DNA from: Prevotella sp.
GTDB lineage: Bacteria; Bacteroidota; Bacteroidia; Bacteroidales; Bacteroidaceae
Assembly: GCA_024697645.1 (NCBI GenBank)
Contig: JAILFH010000019.1
Coordinates: 1-41,703, forward strand
DNA: 41,703 nucleotides
Direction: 5' to 3'
Part shown: in pieces, positions 33,853 through 41,688 of the stretch
Numbering within the stretch: position 1 is the stretch's first letter
Layout of the letters: every line of letters begins with the position of its first letter
Translations under genes and position numbers: made by a program
The notes under the pieces: model-generated
Seen by the model: the letters and a program-made list of their open reading frames with translations, nothing else
Told to the model about the DNA's origin: nothing
Databases searched by the model: none

Positions 33853-33876
33853 ATGAAAATTCATCAATTCAAATGA
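33853..33876 (+). CDS. Seven-codon leader frame overlapping the ABC-F start
   Basis: ATG at 33853 reads MKIHQFK and ends with TGA at 33874-33876, overlapping the ABC-F ATG (33873-33875) as ATGA. It is the first ATG on the predicted transcript and would be nearly leaderless. Such tiny upstream frames control some antibiotic-inducible ABC-F genes; here the role is inference. Confidence 0.35.
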   Translation: MKIHQFK

Positions 33877-35852
33877 TATCAGTTGACAACTTAAAAGTGG
33901 AGTTTGGCGTGAAACCGCTGTTCAGCGAGGCGAGTTTCGTCATCAACGACCGCGACCGAATCGCGCTTGTCGGTAAGAACGGAGCAGGCAAGTCGACGCT
34001 GCTGAAGATTCTCTGTGGACAACAGCAGGCGACGAGTGGAACGGTGAACATTCCGAACGACACGACGATTGGATATTTGCCGCAGGTGATGCAGTTGGCC
34101 GACCAGACTACCGTGAAGGAAGAAACGCGCAAGGCCTTCGCCGACACCACCCGACTGAAGGAGAAAATCGGTCGAATGGAACGCGAACTGGCTGAGCGCA
34201 CCGACTACGAGACGCCCGAATATATGGCGCTTGTGGAGAAGTTCACTCAGGAGCACGAGCGCTTCCTGATGCTTGGTGGCGAGGGCTACGAGGCCGAGAT
34301 GGAACGCACGCTGATGGGTCTGGGATTCCTCCGTTCTGACTTCGACCGCCCTACTGCTGAGTTCTCGGGTGGTTGGCGCATGCGTATCGAACTGGCGAAG
34401 ATTCTGCTGCAGCGACCTGACGTGCTGCTGCTCGACGAGCCCACGAACCATCTCGACATCGAGTCGATTCAGTGGCTGGAGCAGTTTCTTGCCACAAGTG
34501 CCTCGGCCGTTGTACTGGTCAGTCACGACCGCGCATTTATAAATAATGTGACCAACCGCACGCTGGAGATTTCCTGTGGACAGATTATCGACTATCGTGT
34601 GAAATACGACGAATACGTGGTGCTGCGTAAGGAGCGCCGCGAACAGCAACTGCGTGCTTTCGAGAATCAGCAACGCGAGATTCAGGAGGCTCGCGACTTC
34701 ATCAACCGCTTCCGCTATCAGGCGACAAAGGCTGTTCAGGTGCAGCAGAAAATCCGACAGTTGGAGAAGATTGTGCCCATCGAAATCGACGAGGTTGACA
34801 ACTCGGCTATGCATCTGAAGTTTCCGCCTTGTCTCCGCAGTGGCGACTATCCTATCATCTGCGACGAGGTGGGCAAGGCCTACGGCGACCATCAGGTGTT
34901 CTCCGACGTTAGTTTCATTCTGAAGCGCGGCGAGAAGGTGGCGTTTGTCGGTAAGAACGGTGAGGGAAAGTCGACGCTCGTGAAGTGTATCATGGGCGAG
35001 ATTCCCTTCGACGGTCAGTTGAAAATTGGCCATAACGTGCAGATTGGCTATTTCGCTCAGAATCAGGCTCAGTTGCTCGACGAATCGCTAACGGTTCATC
35101 AGACCATTGATTATGTGGCTCGCGGCGAGATTCGCTTGCGCATCAACGATATTCTCGGTGCGTTCATGTTCGGCGGTGAGGAGTCGGAGAAGAAGGTGAA
35201 AGTGCTCTCGGGTGGTGAGCGAAGCCGTCTGGCGATGATTCGTCTGCTGCTGGAGCCCGTGAATCTGCTCATTCTCGACGAGCCCACGAATCATCTCGAT
35301 ATGCAGTCGAAGGATGTGCTGAAGGAAGCCATTCGCGCGTTCGACGGCACCGCGATCATCGTTAGTCACGACCGTGAGTTCCTCGAGGGTCTGGTCACGA
35401 AGGTCTATGAATTCGGTGGCGGTCGCGTCCGCGAACATCTGGGCGGCATCTATGACTGGCTACGAAGTCTTAATCACGGCTCTCAGGCATTGGAGAACAT
35501 GAGCATTGAGCAGCATCTGGCGATGAGCAGTCAGTCGTCAGCAAACGCTTCCAACGCTTCGGCGAGCCAATCCCCCACCCTGACGGAAGAAGGACGAAGC
35601 GGCGCTGCATCCTATGCGGAGCGCAAGGAGCAGCAGAAGAAAGTGAAGCGAGTGGAGAAAGCCGTGAAGGCTTGTGAGGACAAGATTGCGCAGATGGAAG
35701 CCCGCATCAAGGAAATGGACTCGCTGCTCTCTAAGCCCGAGCACGCCACCGACATGAAACTCATTGAGGAATACGCCCAGACCATGCGACAACTCGACGA
35801 GGAAAACGACCGCTGGATGCAACTCTCCGAAGAACTCGAAACCATGAGTTAG
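33873..35852 (+). CDS. ABC-F family ATPase (ribosome-associated)
   Basis: This is a 659-residue soluble protein with two ABC domains and no membrane segments. Domain 1 has Walker A GKNGAGKST (34-42), signature EFSGGWRMRIELAK (about 163) and LLLDEPTNHLD. A charged linker of about 80 residues follows. Domain 2 has GKNGEGKST (about 360), VLSGGERSRLAM (about 444) and LILDEPTNHLD. The C-terminal ~85 residues are a coiled coil (KKVKRVEKAVKACEDKIAQM), as in Uup/YfmM-like members. ABC-F proteins bind the ribosomal E site and relieve stalling or antibiotic block; the subfamily is not certain. A Ser/Ala/Asn-rich segment precedes the coiled coil. A stem-loop array starts directly after its stop codon. 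Confidence 0.94.
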   Translation: MISVDNLKVEFGVKPLFSEASFVINDRDRIALVGKNGAGKSTLLKILCGQQQATSGTVNIPNDTTIGYLPQVMQLADQTTVKEETRKAFADTTRLKEKIGRMERELAERTDYETPEYMALVEKFTQEHERFLMLGGEGYEAEMERTLMGLGFLRSDFDRPTAEFSGGWRMRIELAKILLQRPDVLLLDEPTNHLDIESIQWLEQFLATSASAVVLVSHDRAFINNVTNRTLEISCGQIIDYRVKYDEYVVLRKERREQQLRAFENQQREIQEARDFINRFRYQATKAVQVQQKIRQLEKIVPIEIDEVDNSAMHLKFPPCLRSGDYPIICDEVGKAYGDHQVFSDVSFILKRGEKVAFVGKNGEGKSTLVKCIMGEIPFDGQLKIGHNVQIGYFAQNQAQLLDESLTVHQTIDYVARGEIRLRINDILGAFMFGGEESEKKVKVLSGGERSRLAMIRLLLEPVNLLILDEPTNHLDMQSKDVLKEAIRAFDGTAIIVSHDREFLEGLVTKVYEFGGGRVREHLGGIYDWLRSLNHGSQALENMSIEQHLAMSSQSSANASNASASQSPTLTEEGRSGAASYAERKEQQKKVKRVEKAVKACEDKIAQMEARIKEMDSLLSKPEHATDMKLIEEYAQTMRQLDEENDRWMQLSEELETMS

Positions 35853-36050
35853 GCGCTACGCGCAGTTCAAAGCGACTACGTCTCGGTTCAACGCCCTTCG
35901 GGCTAGTTCAACGGCGCAAGCGCCTAGTTCAAAAGTTCAAAGGTTCAAGAGTTCGTCGATAGGTTCCGCCGTCGGCGGCCGTTAGAAAACAAAAGAAAAC
36001 AAAAGGAAACAGTTAAAAACAATTGGCGCTTTGCGCCAAGAAGGGTGACA
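35853..36050 (+). repeat. Post-stop stem-loop array after the ABC-F gene (copy C)
   Basis: Directly after TAG (35850-35852) comes stem-loop GCGC-TAC-GCGC (35853-35863). AGTTCAA/GTTCAA-linked units follow with stems CGA-CTACG-TCTCG (imperfect), GCCC-TTC-GGGC and GGCGC-AA-GCGCC. GTTCAA repeats then lead into CCGCC-GTC-GGCGG (35967-35979), AAAACAAAAG-type repeats and TTGGCGC-TTT-GCGCCAA (36024-36040). The last modules also end the vWA-associated array. Confidence 0.78.
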
Positions 36051-36084
36051 TAAAAAAACGCTGACCAAACGAGGCAGAGTTTTA

Positions 36085-36330
36085 AGTAATCAAAAAAACG
36101 GGCTGAAGGCCCAATTCGCTCCTAGCCCAGGGCAGCGCCCTGGGTATTTTGTTGTATATGTCCTGAGTCGCCCTACAGGGGCAAAAGATTTTTTATTCAA
36201 ATTGTGATTGATTAAACAGATTGTCGCTAACGCATCTACTAGGCGCGACTATGAGCGCCCAAAATTTCCCGCGTAGCGGTTATTTGCAGGATTTCTAGCC
36301 CAGGGCTATACCAATGCCCAATCAATTAAA
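36085..36330. repeat. REP-like palindrome cluster
   Basis: Palindromes in series: GGGC-TGAA-GGCCC (36099-36110), CCCAGGGC-AGC-GCCCTGGG (36126-36144) followed by TATTTTG (possible terminator), CGCCCTACAGGGGC (36170-36183), GGCGC-GACTATGA-GCGCC (36242-36259) and AGCCC-A-GGGCT (36298-36308). No gene is seen between 35853 and 36510. Confidence 0.6.
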
Positions 36331-36510
36331 ATTTCTGTTGTAAAAAGAATTTCTCAGTCTATCACAAAAAAATCACGCTCAGTTGCAACAAATGACTACT
36401 CTGATTCGTCTAGAAGTAAAGAACATCGATGAAATATCGGTGAATAACAACAGCCCCAAGCACGGAATTTACTCCAAGCGGGCATCAATAACAAACAAAA
36501 AAAGAGAAAA

Positions 36511-36876
36511 ATGAAACTTTTAGGCAACATTATCTGGTTGGTATTTGGCGGCATAGAGGTCGCCATCGAGTACTTCACTGCAAGTTTGGTGATGATGGTC
36601 ACTATCATCGGCATTCCGTTCGGCCTGCAATCCATGAAACTGGGTCTGCTCGCCCTGTGGCCCTTCGGCTCTCAGGTGAAGAAAAAGCCTACAAGTGGTT
36701 GTCTCAATGCTGGCATGAACGTGCTGTGGTTCTTCATTGGCGGCATCTGGATTTGGCTCACCCACATCCTCTTCGGTTGCCTGTTCTACATCACCATCAT
36801 TGGCATCCCCTTCGGCAAACAACACTTCAAACTCGCCCACATCGCACTGACTCCGTTCGGACGCGAGATCGTTTAA
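36511..36876 (+). CDS. YccF-domain membrane protein
   Basis: This is a 121-residue inner-membrane protein with two YccF repeats, each ending in the hallmark TIIGIPFG (about residues 31-38 and 94-101) and then a K-L-G/A-x-x-A-L-x-P-F-G segment. Function is unknown for the family. A purine-rich AAAAAGAGAAAA lies just upstream of the ATG. Its stop is followed four bases later by an 8-bp repeat and then a terminator at 37012. Confidence 0.9.
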   Translation: MKLLGNIIWLVFGGIEVAIEYFTASLVMMVTIIGIPFGLQSMKLGLLALWPFGSQVKKKPTSGCLNAGMNVLWFFIGGIWIWLTHILFGCLFYITIIGIPFGKQHFKLAHIALTPFGREIV

Positions 36877-36880
36877 ATCA

Positions 36881-36944
36881 GGAGTTCAGGAGTACGGGAG
36901 TGCAGGAGTGCAGAAGTGCAGAAATTCGGGAGTTCAGACGTCAG
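36881..36944. repeat. 8-bp tandem repeat directly after yccF
   Basis: Eight octamers: GGAGTTCA, GGAGTACG, GGAGTGCA, GGAGTGCA, GAAGTGCA, GAAATTCG, GGAGTTCA, GACGTCAG. It begins four bases after the stop codon. Confidence 0.78.
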
Positions 36945-37011
36945 TCCCTTACGCTCCCGTTTCTGATTTCAATTTCAAGTACAACATCTCTCAACACTTA
37001 CATAAAACAAC

Positions 37012-37055
37012 GAATGCAATCTACTGTTTACCAGTGGATTGCATTCTATTTATTT
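37012..37055 (+). terminator. Terminator of the yccF gene
   Basis: GAATGCAATC (37012-37021) pairs with GATTGCATTC (37037-37046), with an inner ACTG/CAGT stem. The U-rich TATTTATTT follows. Confidence 0.72.
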
Positions 37056-37108
37056 AACAAGAACTTTAAGTTGTTTGCAGGTAAAATATTTTCGAGTATT
37101 TCGCTTTA

Positions 37109-37181
37109 TTTGGCTCCGCCAACTTTTGTCACGACTCAGCCAAACAAGTAAACTTGATAGCATTCGCTGCTCCAAAAGTTC
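37109..37181 (+). repeat. 73-nt structured repeat, second copy
   Basis: This aligns end to end with the reverse complement of 21349-21421. Both contain a GGC-TCC-GCC stem, ACTTTTGT(C/T)ACGACTC, a small stem-loop, and TCGCTGCTCCAAAAGTTC. The small stem differs (CAAG-TAAA-CTTG here, CATG-CAAG-CATG there in the matching orientation) but still pairs. Confidence 0.8.
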
Positions 37182-37329
37182 TGTTTATTTTCGGAATTAA
37201 AAAATTTTCGTTTCTTCCGTTTATTTCTATTTATTTCCGTTGTAAAAATTTTCGTTCTTTTCGCCCTTTTTCGTGTTGTTTTCGGAATCAAAATCTATTT
37301 GTCTCTCGTTGTTCGGGTTGTCTTCTGAA

Positions 37330-37445
37330 GTCCTTTGGCTTAGGCCGCTTCCCCATGGGGAACGCTCAAATCTTAAAGCCGCAAACGGCGGAACTCGTCC
37401 TCGAATGTTACTTTGTCACCTTGTTACTCTGTTACCTTGGAAAGT
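37330..37445. repeat. Composite array at the 3' end of the patatin gene
   Basis: Modules shared with 17827-18030: AAGTC-CTTT-GGCTT, TTCCCCATGGGGAA, the CCGC(A/C)AACGGCGGAACTCGTC stem, and TGTTACYT octamers. Here the octamers run into the coding region, so the last residues of the patatin (TFQGNRVTR) are repeat-encoded. Confidence 0.78.
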
Positions 37446-38294
37446 CCCCCACTTCCTCAACTGCTTACAGAATCGGTCGCCAATCTGCAGACCCTCCTCA
37501 TACAGCCGCTCCAGTTTCTGGGTGTCTTTCTCGATTCTGTCGACCTCCAGCGGACGCTCGGGACGCAGGCAGTACACACTACCCTCCTTCTCCAGTTTCT
37601 CGACAAGTTCGAGTTGGCGATTGTAGGCTTCAAGCCTTCTGCTCAGCGCCACTCTCAGGCGAGGATAGTCCGAATAGATGAAATGCGGAATCTTATAGTC
37701 GTGCCCCGTCTTCCGATAGCCACTGTTTCGGGTGAGGATTACCACGTTCTTCGTATAGCCCTGACTCATCGCCCGCTCCACGGGAATCGAGTCCACAATA
37801 CCACCGTCGAGCATCGGCTTCCCGTCCACCATCACCATCTTGCTCACGTAGGGCAGCGAACTCGAAGCCTGCACGATGTCGAGTGAGCGCTGGCGATCGT
37901 GACGCTCGGAGAGATATTCGGCGAGACCCGTCTTGCAGTTCGTCACCACCATCTCGAACGTAGTCGGACTCTGGAAGAACGTATCGAAGTCGAACGGCAG
38001 CAACTCGTAAGGCAGTTTGTCGTAGAGCAGCACAGGGTCGAAGATGCATCCCTGCTTCACCAGATGGCGCAGGCTGATATAGTCGTATTTCTCGAGCATC
38101 TCGATATTCGACAGCCTCGCGCGTCTGGGCTGGCGGCTCACGTAACTCATACCGTTGCAGGCGCCTGCAGAAACGGCGACCACGTAGGGAAACGTCAGGT
38201 CGTTTTTCATGAACGCGTCAAGCACGCCGCTCGTAAAAACGCCGCGCATGCCCCCACCTTCGAGTACAAGTCCAGTTTGATTGTCGATTGTCAT
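37416..38294 (-). CDS. Patatin-like phospholipase
   Basis: This is a 292-residue serine lipid hydrolase of the RssA/YjjU type, cytoplasmic or membrane-associated. The oxyanion-hole motif GGGMRG is at 13-18 and the nucleophile Ser42 lies in AVSAG, where Ala replaces the first Gly of GxSxG. The catalytic Asp163 is in DGGIVDSIP. I chose ATG 38294; the TTG eight codons upstream overlaps the -7 box. The C-terminal residues TFQGNRVTR are encoded by the TGTTACYT repeat, suggesting the original stop codon was lost or overwritten. The substrate is unknown. Confidence 0.9.
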   Translation of the reverse strand: MTIDNQTGLVLEGGGMRGVFTSGVLDAFMKNDLTFPYVVAVSAGACNGMSYVSRQPRRARLSNIEMLEKYDYISLRHLVKQGCIFDPVLLYDKLPYELLPFDFDTFFQSPTTFEMVVTNCKTGLAEYLSERHDRQRSLDIVQASSSLPYVSKMVMVDGKPMLDGGIVDSIPVERAMSQGYTKNVVILTRNSGYRKTGHDYKIPHFIYSDYPRLRVALSRRLEAYNRQLELVEKLEKEGSVYCLRPERPLEVDRIEKDTQKLERLYEEGLQIGDRFCKQLRKWGTFQGNRVTR

Positions 38295-38315
38295 CACCGT
38301 AAAAAAATTTGGCTG

Positions 38316-38323
38316 CAAATATA
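38316..38323 (-). promoter_or_regulatory. Probable -7 box of the patatin gene
   Basis: Minus-strand TATATTTG. The predicted leader is about 16 nt to the ATG at 38294. Confidence 0.5.
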
Positions 38324-38397
38324 CAAAGAATTCTTCATTTCTACCGTTTCTTTAATTTCTTTAACTTCTATAAATCCACATTGTTATAAAAAATTAT

Positions 38398-38405
38398 TAC
38401 CTTTG
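38398..38405 (+). promoter_or_regulatory. Probable -7 box of the aminopeptidase P gene
   Basis: TACCTTTG. The predicted leader is about 27 nt to the ATG at 38437. The -33 element is unclear. Confidence 0.5.
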
Positions 38406-38436
38406 TACCCACAACGACTAAATATATTGCAAAAAC

Positions 38437-39837
38437 ATGTTCAAGAAACAAACCTATATTGATCGCCGCAACCAGTTGAAACAACTGGTAGGCAATGGCG
38501 TTGTGGTACTTTTCGGCAACAACGAGTCACCCAACAACTATCCCAACAACGCGTACTATCCGTTCCGTCAGGACTCCTCGTTCCTCTACTATTTCGGACA
38601 GCAGCGCGATGGGCTCGTGGGTGTTATCGACATCGACAACGACTGCGAGATGCTCATTGGCGACGACATCGACATTGAAGACATCGTCTGGTACGGATCC
38701 GTCGACAGCGTTGCCGACCTCGCTGCCCAGGTGGGAGTAAACAATTCCGCTCCGATGGCTCAGTTGAAGACCATCTGCGACGAGGCCCGCACCAAGGGTC
38801 GCCAGATTCATTTCCTGCCGCCCTATCGTCACGACATCAAGATTCAACTCATGGACCTGCTCGGCATTCATCCCTCAGAGCAGAAGAAGGCCGCCTCGAT
38901 GAAACTCATCATGGCCGTCGTGAAGATGCGCTCTGCCAAGACTCAGGAGGAAATTGAGGAACTGGAGCGCGCCGCAGAGATTGGCTACATGATGCACACT
39001 ACCGCCATGCGTCTCATCAAGCCCGGTGTCACCGAGAAGTACATCGCTGGTCAGGTCGACGGAATCGCCCATTCCTACGGCGCTCAGGTGAGTTTCGCCA
39101 CCATCTTCTCCCAGCACGGTGAGATTATGCACGGTGCTCCCTCGCTGCGTCCGCTGGAGGCAGGCCGTCTGGCGCTCTGCGACTGCGGTGCCGAGACCGT
39201 CAACAACTATTGTTCCGACAACACCCGCACCATGCCCGTGAGCGGCCGCTACACCCAGCGCCAACTCGACATCTATTCGATTGTAGAGGATTGTCACGAC
39301 TTGGTGCTGAACGTCGCCAAGCCTGGTGTGAAGTATAAGGACTGCCACTTCGCCGTCTGCCGCCTGATGACCGACCGTCTGAAGGAACTCGGACTGATGA
39401 AGGGCGACACTGAGGAAGCCGTACGCGCTGGCGCTCACGCCATGTTCCTGCCTCACGGACTGGGCCACATGATGGGAATGGACGTTCATGATATGGAGAA
39501 CCTCGACCAGATCAATGTGGGCTTCGACGAGGAGACCCGCCCGATTCTCGACCAGTTTGGCACAAACGCCCTTCGCATGGGACGCCGTCTGGAGGAAGGA
39601 TTTGTTGTCACCGACGAGCCGGGCATCTACTTCATCCCCGCCCTCATCGACGACTGGCGCAAGAGCGGACACTGCGCTGAGTTCCTCTGCTTCGACGAAC
39701 TCGAGAAATACAAGGACTTCGGCGGTATTCGCATCGAAGACGACATCCTCATCACCAAGGACGGCTGCCGCTTCATCGGCGAAAAGCGTATCCCCTATCA
39801 TCCGAAGGATGTCGAAGAATTCATGGCCAACAACTAA
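38437..39837 (+). CDS. Aminopeptidase P family (Xaa-Pro aminopeptidase)
   Basis: This is a 466-residue cytoplasmic M24B metallopeptidase that removes an N-terminal residue preceding proline. The N-terminal creatinase-like domain contains SPNNYPNNAYYPFRQDSSF. The pita-bread domain carries the dimetal ligands in order: Asp in LALCDCGAE, Asp in CSDNTRTMP, His in PHGLGHMMGMDVHD, Glu in VTDEPGIYF, and Glu in GIRIEDD. It is followed 50 bp later by the C1 peptidase, possibly an operon for proline-rich peptide use. Confidence 0.95.
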   Translation: MFKKQTYIDRRNQLKQLVGNGVVVLFGNNESPNNYPNNAYYPFRQDSSFLYYFGQQRDGLVGVIDIDNDCEMLIGDDIDIEDIVWYGSVDSVADLAAQVGVNNSAPMAQLKTICDEARTKGRQIHFLPPYRHDIKIQLMDLLGIHPSEQKKAASMKLIMAVVKMRSAKTQEEIEELERAAEIGYMMHTTAMRLIKPGVTEKYIAGQVDGIAHSYGAQVSFATIFSQHGEIMHGAPSLRPLEAGRLALCDCGAETVNNYCSDNTRTMPVSGRYTQRQLDIYSIVEDCHDLVLNVAKPGVKYKDCHFAVCRLMTDRLKELGLMKGDTEEAVRAGAHAMFLPHGLGHMMGMDVHDMENLDQINVGFDEETRPILDQFGTNALRMGRRLEEGFVVTDEPGIYFIPALIDDWRKSGHCAEFLCFDELEKYKDFGGIRIEDDILITKDGCRFIGEKRIPYHPKDVEEFMANN

Positions 39838-39887
39838 CTAACTGACATCAAAATCTGAGATTCAATTAATCAATATTTTTAAACACA

Positions 39888-41096
39888 ATGAAAAAATTTC
39901 TTACACTTGCGCTGGCTCTGTTCGTAGCAGTAGGTAGCGTATCTGCAGCCAAGAAGAAGACTGCCAAGAAACCAAGTAACAAACCCGTCTTCACCATCGT
40001 GAAGGAAATTCCCGTCACTTCGATGAAAGACCAGAACCGTTCAGGCACGTGCTGGGACTACTCCACCGTTTCTTTCTTTGAGGCTGAGATCCTGAAGGCT
40101 ACTGGAAAGAAGTACGACCTCTGCGAGTCGTTCATCGCCAACAAGACCTACATGGACCGCGCCATTCAGGTGGTTCGCTATCATGGCGACTGTCAGTTTG
40201 CTCAGGGTGGTTCGTCTGAGGACGTTCTCGCTACGCTGAAGACCCACGGCATCTGCCCCGAGGACGCAATGCCCTTCCCCGGCTCGCTCTATGGCGACTC
40301 GCTGAACAACTTCAATGAGTTCTTCTCAGTGCTCGAGCCCTATGTGGCTGCTGTCTCGAAGAGTTCTGCCAAGAAGATCTCCAACCAGTGGAAGGTCGGC
40401 TTCCAGGGCATCCTCGACGCTTATCTGGGCGAGTGCCCCGAGAAGTTCACATTCGAAGGCAGAGAGTATACTCCGAAGTCGTTCATGGGAACACTCGGTC
40501 TGAACCTCGACGACTATGTTTCAATCACTTCCTACACCCATCATCCTTTCTACACTACATTCGCTGTGGAGGTTCAGGACAACTGGCGTTTCCCGCAGTC
40601 CTACAACCTGCCGATGGAGGAAATGATGGAAGTCATCGACAATGCTATTGAGCAGGGCTACACTGTTGCCTGGGGTGGTGACGTTTCGGAAGACGGCTTC
40701 ACTCGCAAGGGTCTGGCCTATGCCGTCGACACCAAGGCCACTGAGAGCCTCGCAGGTAGCGATATGGCTCGCTGGCTGAAACTCGCTCCCGCCAAGAAGA
40801 CCAGCATCCTCGACTCACTGGGCTGCAAGGTTCCTGAGGTGAACGTTACACAGGAATTGCGTCAGGAGCGCTTCGACAACTGGGAACTCACCGACGATCA
40901 CGGCATGCACATCTTCGGTATTGCCAAGGACCAGAACGGTAAGGAGTACTACATGGTGAAGAACTCATGGGGTGAGACTGGCGACTACAAGGGCGTTTGG
41001 TACATGACCAAGGCTTTCATCGCTGCTAACACGATGGACTACCTCATCAACAAGAACGCTATCCCCGCAGACATCCGCAAGAAGTTGGGTATCTAA
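39888..41096 (+). CDS. Secreted C1-family aminopeptidase (PepC/bleomycin hydrolase-like)
   Basis: This is a 402-residue papain-fold cysteine peptidase. The signal peptide is MKKFLTLALALFVAVGSVSA, followed by a Lys-rich stretch. The catalytic Cys55 is in DQNRSGTCWDYST, with the oxyanion Gln49. His341 is in DDHGMHIFGIA and Asn359 is in VKNSWGE. Order and length fit the PepC family, but classical PepC is cytoplasmic and this one is exported. It ends with a terminator at 41196. Confidence 0.93.
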   Translation: MKKFLTLALALFVAVGSVSAAKKKTAKKPSNKPVFTIVKEIPVTSMKDQNRSGTCWDYSTVSFFEAEILKATGKKYDLCESFIANKTYMDRAIQVVRYHGDCQFAQGGSSEDVLATLKTHGICPEDAMPFPGSLYGDSLNNFNEFFSVLEPYVAAVSKSSAKKISNQWKVGFQGILDAYLGECPEKFTFEGREYTPKSFMGTLGLNLDDYVSITSYTHHPFYTTFAVEVQDNWRFPQSYNLPMEEMMEVIDNAIEQGYTVAWGGDVSEDGFTRKGLAYAVDTKATESLAGSDMARWLKLAPAKKTSILDSLGCKVPEVNVTQELRQERFDNWELTDDHGMHIFGIAKDQNGKEYYMVKNSWGETGDYKGVWYMTKAFIAANTMDYLINKNAIPADIRKKLGI

Positions 41097-41195
41097 AAAT
41101 TTGTTCCCCTATCCAGTAAGATTCACTAATTTTATAACGTAGGGGTTCAACATCAAATCATTTTGCTTTTCTCCAATCGGAGAGAACATTTCCAA

Positions 41196-41234
41196 AATCC
41201 GCAGTGCCTCCAACAGGCATTGCGGATTCTTTTT
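41196..41234 (+). terminator. Terminator of the pepP-C1 peptidase unit
   Basis: AATCCGCAGTGCCT pairs with AGGCATTGCGGATT around a CCAAC loop (41196-41228, one G-T mismatch), then CTTTTTA. It falls within a short open frame (41163-41372) that I therefore reject. Confidence 0.85.
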
Positions 41235-41431
41235 ATGATGAACTTCTTCCTCGAAGTCGTGCCTATTTTGAAGTTGGATCATGCAAGCCTTGTTGGAATC
41301 ATGATCACCATGACTTCTGACTTGGAAAGTGTGCCAGAACGGTGGTATTGTGCTTTAAGGGCATGGGAATAGTATATTTTGCATCATTGAATCAAAAAAC
41401 TTGCAAGAATCATCTGCCATCAAAAAAAATT

Positions 41432-41575
41432 CTGTAACTTTGTCCTCGGTAAACATTTGCGATATCTTTCGTGAACATTTGTTGTTTAGTTACCGCAAAG
41501 GAACTGAAATATTGCTAATTACCAACTTTTCAATGAATTATAATTCATCGAACTCGCGTAATGTTACTAACGGAA
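41432..41575. repeat. Right copy of the ~140-bp window-edge sequence
   Basis: This is the counterpart of 1-150, in the same orientation. It carries the -7-like TAACTTTG (41435-41442). It runs into the 5' side of the transposase remnant. No other gene is seen in 41235-41532. Confidence 0.55.
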
Positions 41576-41688
41576 TAACGGAAGGGTTTGTCAACAAACT
41601 GAAAGCCATAAAACGGTTAATGTACGGAAGGGCGGGTATTGAACTGCTCAGAAACAAAATGGTGATGGAGCATTTACTTTTCAACTAA
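41533..41688 (+). pseudogene. ISL3-type transposase, C-terminal remnant
   Basis: About 51 residues are present. TNGITEGFVNKLKAIKRLMY followed by GRAGIELLRNKM is the usual C-terminal end of ISL3-family DDE transposases, including the last catalytic Glu (ITEG). The rest of the transposase is missing; upstream sequence is the repeated edge element instead, so this is an internally deleted or truncated copy. The window ends 15 bases after the stop. Confidence 0.6.

Noticed and set aside
41163..41372. 69-codon open frame after the C1 peptidase
   Set aside because: It contains the rho-independent terminator hairpin and resembles no family.
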